Below are positions 32,682 to 37,310 of a DNA stretch of 37,310 nucleotides, one piece after another. A model generated the notes under the pieces. It ran no database searches and was not told where the DNA came from. It saw only the letters and a program-made list of their open reading frames with translations. Location of the stretch: NCBI GenBank assembly GCA_016874715.1, contig VGTK01000041.1, forward strand, positions 1 through 37,310, in the 5' to 3' direction. The position numbers were made by a program, and so were the translations under genes. Position 1 is the stretch's first letter. Each line of letters begins with the position of its first letter. This stretch comes from Deltaproteobacteria bacterium (GTDB lineage: Bacteria > Desulfobacterota > Binatia > UBA12015).

Positions 32682-33479
32682 TCAGAGCCCGCGGCTGCGC
32701 GCCGCGAAGACGCGCTGCCGGCGGCCCGAGCTGGCGAGCGAGCGGAACAGGAAGCCGCGGAACAGCATGATCCACGACAGCACCACGCTGGCGCCGATCA
32801 GCACGAGGAACTGGCCCGCCTCACCCATCGCGGGCAGCCACGTGCGCAGCGTCAGCTCGACCACGCCGAGCGCGCTGGTCGCGCCGACGTGCGCCATCGC
32901 TTCCAGCCCTTCGCGGAGTCCGATCGCGAAGATCGGCAGGAAGAGGATCGCGACCGGCAGCAGCCACTCGACCGCGTTCTCGCGCATGAACTGGACGGCC
33001 TCGTCGACCAGCCCGATGCCGTCGCGCTGGCCCTGGTAGACCAGCTCGGGCAGCGGGTTGCAGAGCAGGAAGACGCCGACGTTCACCGCCAGCGAGACCC
33101 ACTGCATCGCCGGGTTCTGCTCGACGATGAGGGTCAGCAGCAGCTCGATCACCCAGAACAGGAAGAGCACGCCCGCGATGCTCGAGAGGTAGCGTCCGAA
33201 GCCCGGCCCGAGCTCGTTCACGCGGATGCGCTCGTGCGCGACCGCTTCCGCGAGCACGCTCAGGATCGAGCTCGCGCACCCCGCCGTGGCGAGGAAGATC
33301 ACGAAGCCACCGAGCAGCCCGAGCGGTCCGGCGACGCCCTGAACGAGCGCGAGAACGACCGAGTAGAGCGGCGGCAGCGCGACGATCCACACGTTGCGGG
33401 CGAGGGCGCTGGCCGCGTCGCGCGCGGCGTCGCGGTAGATGGCGAGCGTCGCGCGCAGGAGCAGTGTCGGTTCGTTCAC
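32682..33479 (-). CDS. Unknown polytopic membrane protein in an acyl-CoA operon
   Basis: 265 aa from GTG 33479. Five or six hydrophobic segments are visible (NVWIVALPPLYSVVLALVQG, LLGGFVIFLATAGCASSILS, IAGVLFLFWVIELLLTLIV, VSLAVNVGVFLLCNPLPELVY, VEWLLPVAILFLPIFAIGL, FLVLIGASVVLSWIMLF). Polar patches include RVNELGPGFGRYLSSI and NPLPELVYQGQRDG. I do not recognise a family. It lies 10 bases after the acyl-CoA dehydrogenase stop and 12 before the MFS start, so it is certainly on their mRNA. Confidence 0.75.
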   Translation of the reverse strand: MNEPTLLLRATLAIYRDAARDAASALARNVWIVALPPLYSVVLALVQGVAGPLGLLGGFVIFLATAGCASSILSVLAEAVAHERIRVNELGPGFGRYLSSIAGVLFLFWVIELLLTLIVEQNPAMQWVSLAVNVGVFLLCNPLPELVYQGQRDGIGLVDEAVQFMRENAVEWLLPVAILFLPIFAIGLREGLEAMAHVGATSALGVVELTLRTWLPAMGEAGQFLVLIGASVVLSWIMLFRGFLFRSLASSGRRQRVFAARSRGL

Positions 33480-33489
33480 GTCGGGATGC

Positions 33490-34662
<1,173 letters not shown>

Positions 34663-34728
34663 CCTGGCGATGGTCGCGGTTTTTCCCGGCCCGCGCCAGT
34701 CGTATCGCTCGGGCCGTGGGCCGGACCC

Positions 34729-34952
34729 GTGACGGGCGCGAGGCCGCGGTTGTGGCCATCGTGGCGGGCGCCAAGCCGCGGCTGTGGCCCTCGTGGCGGG
34801 CGCCAAGCCGCGGCTGTGGCCCTCGTGGCGGGCGCGAGGCCGCGGTTGTGGCCCTCGTGGCGGGCGCCAAGCCGCGGCTGTGGCCCTCGTGGCGGGCGCC
34901 AAGCCGCGGCTGTGGCCCTCGTGGCGGGCGCCAAGCCGCGGCTGTGGCCATC
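34729..34952. repeat. Seven 32-bp tandem repeats in a divergent promoter region
   Basis: Seven head-to-tail 32-bp units start at 34729, 34761, 34793, 34825, 34857, 34889 and 34921. Units 2, 3, 5, 6 and 7 contain CGCCAAGCCGCGGCTGTGGC. Units 1 and 4 carry the variant CGCGAGGCCGCGGTTGTGGC. Units 1 and 7 end CATC where the others end CCTC. There are no unique spacers, so it is not CRISPR. The stretch 34663-34995 holds no gene apart from this array and the flanking control regions. Confidence 0.97.
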
Positions 34953-34995
34953 GTGATCGGGACGGTCTACTGCCGTGGCTGGAAGGAGGCTCGTG

Positions 34996-35373
34996 ATGTT
35001 CGAGCTTGCTCCGGAAGAGATCGATGCCCTGCGGTCGCTCGAAGAGGCGCTGTGGCGGGAGGAGACTCGGTTCGATCGAGCCTGGATGCGTGCCGTCCTG
35101 GCGCCGGACTTCTTCGAGTTCGGCCGGTCCGGCCGGATCTACCAGCTCGAAGACACCCTCGCGGTCGAGAGACAGCCGATCCGGGTCGTGCTGCCGCTGC
35201 CCGCCTTCCGAGCCCGGCTCATCGCTTCGGAGGTCGCGCAGGTCACGTACGACAGCGCCGTCACGTCCGACGGCGTCGTCCAGCATGCGCACCGAAGCTC
35301 GATCTGGTCGCGGTGCAACGGGAGCTGGCAGCTCCGGTTTCACCAGGGCACCCCGTTCGGCGGGGGGACCTGA
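34996..35373 (+). CDS. DUF4440/SnoaL-like (NTF2 fold) protein
   Basis: 125 aa from ATG 34996, with GGAAGGAGG (34981-34989) placed six bases upstream. The pattern EIDALRSLEEALWREE, LAPDFFEFGRSGRIYQ, AQVTYDSAVT, HRSSIWSRCNGSWQLRFHQG is that of DUF4440 proteins, single-domain NTF2-like folds of ~120 aa that bind small molecules or act as simple isomerase/hydrolase-like proteins. No catalytic residues are certain. Its stop (TGA 35371-35373) directly touches the ATG of the kinase gene, so the two are translated together. Confidence 0.85.
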   Translation: MFELAPEEIDALRSLEEALWREETRFDRAWMRAVLAPDFFEFGRSGRIYQLEDTLAVERQPIRVVLPLPAFRARLIASEVAQVTYDSAVTSDGVVQHAHRSSIWSRCNGSWQLRFHQGTPFGGGT

Positions 35374-36441
35374 ATGAACCAGCAAGGGGCTCGAGGACCG
35401 CTGGACGAGCTGACGAGCGGGCTCCTCGGCCATCTCCGCCGATCGCTCGGCGGTGGGGTCGCGTACCGCGAGCCCCTCCGGCCCTTGACCGGCGGCTTCG
35501 TCACCGACGTCTACTCGTTCCGGCTCGATGGCGCGGCCGATGGCTGGCAGGGCGCGCTCGTCCTGCGGGTCTATCCGCCGGGGACCGATGCCGCGAGCGT
35601 CCGGCGGGAGCGCTGCGCGCAGGAGGTCGTGTCGGCGCAGGGTGTCCCGGCCCCCCGGGTCCTTGCGTGCGAGGACACGGCGACCTCGCTCCCGCGCCCG
35701 TTCATGATCATGGAGCGTCTGCCCGGACGACCGCAGCTGGTCATCGCGTTTCCGCAGATCCTGGTCGAGGGACACCGGTTGCTCAGCCTGCCGGGACGGC
35801 ACGCCGCGGCGCTCGCCATGGTCCACGCGCTCGATGCAGCCCCTCTCCTGCGTGCGTTCGAGAACGCAGGGATCGACCGGCGGGCCGCCGGTCCCGAGCA
35901 CTGGCTCGACTTTGCCGGCGCGACGATCGCGCGCTGGGGTCTCGACGATCTGCGACCGGCCCTCGACTGGCTGACGGCGCACCGACCGCCGGAGCCGCGA
36001 CGGCACGCGATCTGTCACGGGGACCTCTTCGGCGCGAACATCCTGGAGCAAGGGAGATGGGTCACCGGGATCATCGACTGGAACCTGGTCACCGTCGCCG
36101 ACCCGGCCTTCGACCTCGGCGGCCAGATCGCGGCCTACGAGATGTCCCCCATGCCTGGCCCACGCGGGGTGCAGCTCGCCGCGATCGGGTTCGGCAAGCT
36201 GCTCGCGCGGGGCCTTCGCCGTGCCTACGGCAGGCTCCGGAAGATCCCCGAGGAGAGCATTCGGTACTACGCCGTCATGCGCGCCTTCACCGAGCTGACC
36301 TTCAAGCTGGGTCTTCAGGCAGAGGTTCGTGCGACCGGCCGGTCGCGGCGGATGCCGACCTGGCGTCCCGATCAGTGCGCGCGCTACATCGCGCGGCGTG
36401 CGGGTGTGGTCGTCGAGACCGCGAGGTACGAGCGGCCATGA
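35374..36441 (+). CDS. Aminoglycoside phosphotransferase-family (APH) kinase
   Basis: 355 aa from ATG 35374, immediately after the previous stop. Motifs: a Gly-rich start PLTGGFVTDVYSFRL, LVLRVYPPG (the ATP-binding Lys position is Arg here), PRPFMIMERLPGRP, the catalytic loop HGDLFGANIL (~214-223) and GIIDWNLVTVADPAFDLG with the metal-binding Asp. The APH fold includes antibiotic, homoserine and choline kinases and many metabolite kinases. With no resistance gene context, a small-molecule kinase is more likely than aminoglycoside resistance. Replacement of the usual N-lobe Lys by Arg in VLRVY is common in this family. Confidence 0.9.
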   Translation: MNQQGARGPLDELTSGLLGHLRRSLGGGVAYREPLRPLTGGFVTDVYSFRLDGAADGWQGALVLRVYPPGTDAASVRRERCAQEVVSAQGVPAPRVLACEDTATSLPRPFMIMERLPGRPQLVIAFPQILVEGHRLLSLPGRHAAALAMVHALDAAPLLRAFENAGIDRRAAGPEHWLDFAGATIARWGLDDLRPALDWLTAHRPPEPRRHAICHGDLFGANILEQGRWVTGIIDWNLVTVADPAFDLGGQIAAYEMSPMPGPRGVQLAAIGFGKLLARGLRRAYGRLRKIPEESIRYYAVMRAFTELTFKLGLQAEVRATGRSRRMPTWRPDQCARYIARRAGVVVETARYERP

Positions 36442-36445
36442 GCGA

Positions 36446-36464
36446 TCCATGCTCCTGCGTCGCC
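36446..36464 (+). repeat. 19-bp direct repeat, left copy
   Basis: TCCATGCTCCTGCGTCGCC occurs here and again at 36926-36944, exactly 480 bases apart, on either side of the small gene at 36511. Flanking bases differ between the copies. Confidence 0.9.
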
Positions 36465-36510
36465 CCGCGGGATCGAGACATGCACACCACGATGCCGGAG
36501 CGTTCAGCAG

Positions 36511-36894
36511 ATGGCTGAGGAGACGTTCGTTCGCCTCCAGTGGCTCCAGGTGAGCCCGCGAACGGGCCAGCCTCAGGGCGTCTTCGCGGCGGTCTCGATC
36601 GTCGAACGATCCGGGATTCTCACCGAGACGGAGACCCGCCGCTTGGCGGAGATCCGCGATTGGTTCGAGGAGAACGTTCCCAACCCACCATTCTACGAGA
36701 ACGGGAATCCCGAAGGTGCCGTGACCTGGTTCAAGTCGACCGCCCAGCAGTGCCTCACGCTTGCCCGTGAGATGGCGGACATCGTCCGGGCACACGGGGT
36801 CGAGGTTCACGAGGTGTCCCATGGGGCTCCAGGCCGAGTCATCTACGAGGATGCCTTCCAGGTCGCCGTTCTTCCGCAACCGGAGGTCCGCTGA
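36511..36894 (+). CDS. Small conserved-type protein of unknown function
   Basis: 127 aa from ATG 36511 (GGAG ten bases upstream). It reads QPQGVFAAVSIVERSGIL, ETRRLAEIRDWFEENVPNPP, AVTWFKSTAQQCLTLAREMA, HGVEVHEVSHGAPGRVIYED, AFQVAVLP. I recognise the overall pattern (GxF-A, WF-NL-P, WFK, PG-VYED-QV) from hypothetical proteins in varied bacteria, but no function is known to me. Codon use is visibly less GC-rich than in the surrounding genes (for example CCACCATTC, GGGATTCTC). Together with the flanking 19-bp direct repeats this suggests later acquisition. Confidence 0.75.
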   Translation: MAEETFVRLQWLQVSPRTGQPQGVFAAVSIVERSGILTETETRRLAEIRDWFEENVPNPPFYENGNPEGAVTWFKSTAQQCLTLAREMADIVRAHGVEVHEVSHGAPGRVIYEDAFQVAVLPQPEVR

Positions 36895-36925
36895 CGGTGC
36901 GCGCCTTCTCGGAGATGACCGGTGG

Positions 36926-36944
36926 TCCATGCTCCTGCGTCGCC
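36926..36944 (+). repeat. 19-bp direct repeat, right copy
   Basis: Identical to 36446-36464. The 139 bases between the small gene's stop and the next ATG hold this copy and nothing else I can identify. Confidence 0.9.
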
Positions 36945-37033
36945 GGCGGCGCGAGGCTTCGTCGGACCAGCACTGGCGCGCTGGGAGATCGGGCGCGGTT
37001 GCGTCCCGGGGGCGTCCATCGTTCAAGGTCCGC

Positions 37034-37310
37034 ATGGACTGGCGCAGGATCCCGCTCACCGAGCACATGACCGAAGCCGCGCGCGTCGTCTCCGAGGCCG
37101 AGGTCGTGATCGACTTCGGCGAGAGCGCGCGCGGCTGGTTCCGCGTCGGCGTGTTCGAGGACCTGCGCGCCGCGGACGACGCCGAGCGCTACTTCGCGCG
37201 CGCCGTCGAGAAGGCCGACCCGGCGGTGCAGGCGCTCGCGACCGGGCCGACACCCGAGGACGCGGCGACGGCCTGCCTGCGCGAGGCCGGCGTGTCGCTG
37301 CGCCGCGCGC
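37034..37310 (+). CDS. Unknown protein, 3' end outside window
   Basis: 92 codons are visible from ATG 37034 with strong high-GC codon use. They read MDWRRIPLTEHMTEAARVVS, EVVIDFGESARGWFRVGVFE, DAERYFARAVEKADPAVQAL. The frame is open at the window end. It is mixed alpha/beta and acidic, with no signal peptide or membrane segment. I do not recognise it. Confidence 0.65.
   Translation, partial: MDWRRIPLTEHMTEAARVVSEAEVVIDFGESARGWFRVGVFEDLRAADDAERYFARAVEKADPAVQALATGPTPEDAATACLREAGVSLRRA

Noticed and set aside
34729..34952. CRISPR array
   Set aside because: Units follow each other without unique spacers, and no cas genes are present.
34663..37068. Long minus-strand extension of the acyl-CoA dehydrogenase frame
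   Set aside because: It crosses the 32-bp repeats and the opposite-strand DUF4440 and kinase genes, and homologues start near 34662.

Overview
The window is a 37.3 kb piece of a very GC-rich chromosome (roughly 70% by eye, codon third positions almost all G or C). It looks like a Gram-negative, deltaproteobacterial-type genome such as Myxococcota or Binatota. The pointers are a lipoprotein plus LspA, an outer-membrane beta-barrel remnant, a TapT-type DTW protein, DUF3553 and DUF3556 proteins, a cytochrome/copper-monooxygenase lipoprotein and a beta-helix protein. The lineage is an inference and there is no rRNA or tRNA here to fix it.

Region by region. (1) 1-10373, plus strand: a tightly overlapping operon of large multidomain glycosyltransferases (a cut-off protein, a 996-aa two-GT protein and a 1514-aa GT4-GT2-GT4 fusion). 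These appear to share an extra C-terminal or internal beta-rich domain. A heptosyltransferase-like half protein, an MFS transporter and a 73-aa glutaredoxin follow. (2) 10459-15993: a DUF3556 membrane protein with a small membrane partner (minus), ilvD (plus), an EamA exporter (minus) and a DUF3553-like protein (plus). (3) 16062-19429: ileS-lspA, overlapping by four bases. (4) 19430-25168: a patchwork. It has a beta-barrel gene remnant, a perfect inverted repeat, a lipoprotein joining a CX4CH cytochrome c domain to a PHM-like copper monooxygenase, a 5'-truncated gene, a secreted beta-helix protein, tapT, a four-helix membrane protein and another start-less coding fragment. (5) 25169-28428: pheS-pheT, both of the archaeal/eukaryotic type. 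(6) 28429-30183: a double hairpin, an NAPE-PLD-like metallo-hydrolase whose start region is triplicated in tandem, and a small secreted His/Tyr/Pro-rich protein. (7) 30242-34662, minus: a four-gene operon of acyl-CoA dehydrogenase, membrane protein, MFS exporter and CaiB-type CoA transferase. (8) 34729-34952: seven 32-bp tandem repeats between divergent operons. (9) 34996-37310, plus: a DUF4440/SnoaL-like protein, an APH-type kinase, a lower-GC small protein bracketed by 19-bp direct repeats, and a cut-off gene.

How the genes work together. Region 1 reads as a surface-polysaccharide assembly operon. The ileS-lspA and pheST pairs and ilvD are housekeeping. The acyl-CoA dehydrogenase/CoA-transferase operon reads as acyl-CoA catabolism with its own transporter. 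The most unusual items are the cytochrome-PHM lipoprotein, the GT-linked beta domain, the archaeal-type PheRS and the two tandem-repeat arrays that sit exactly at gene starts or in a divergent promoter region. I see no CRISPR array, no intact insertion sequence, no tRNA and no replication origin.
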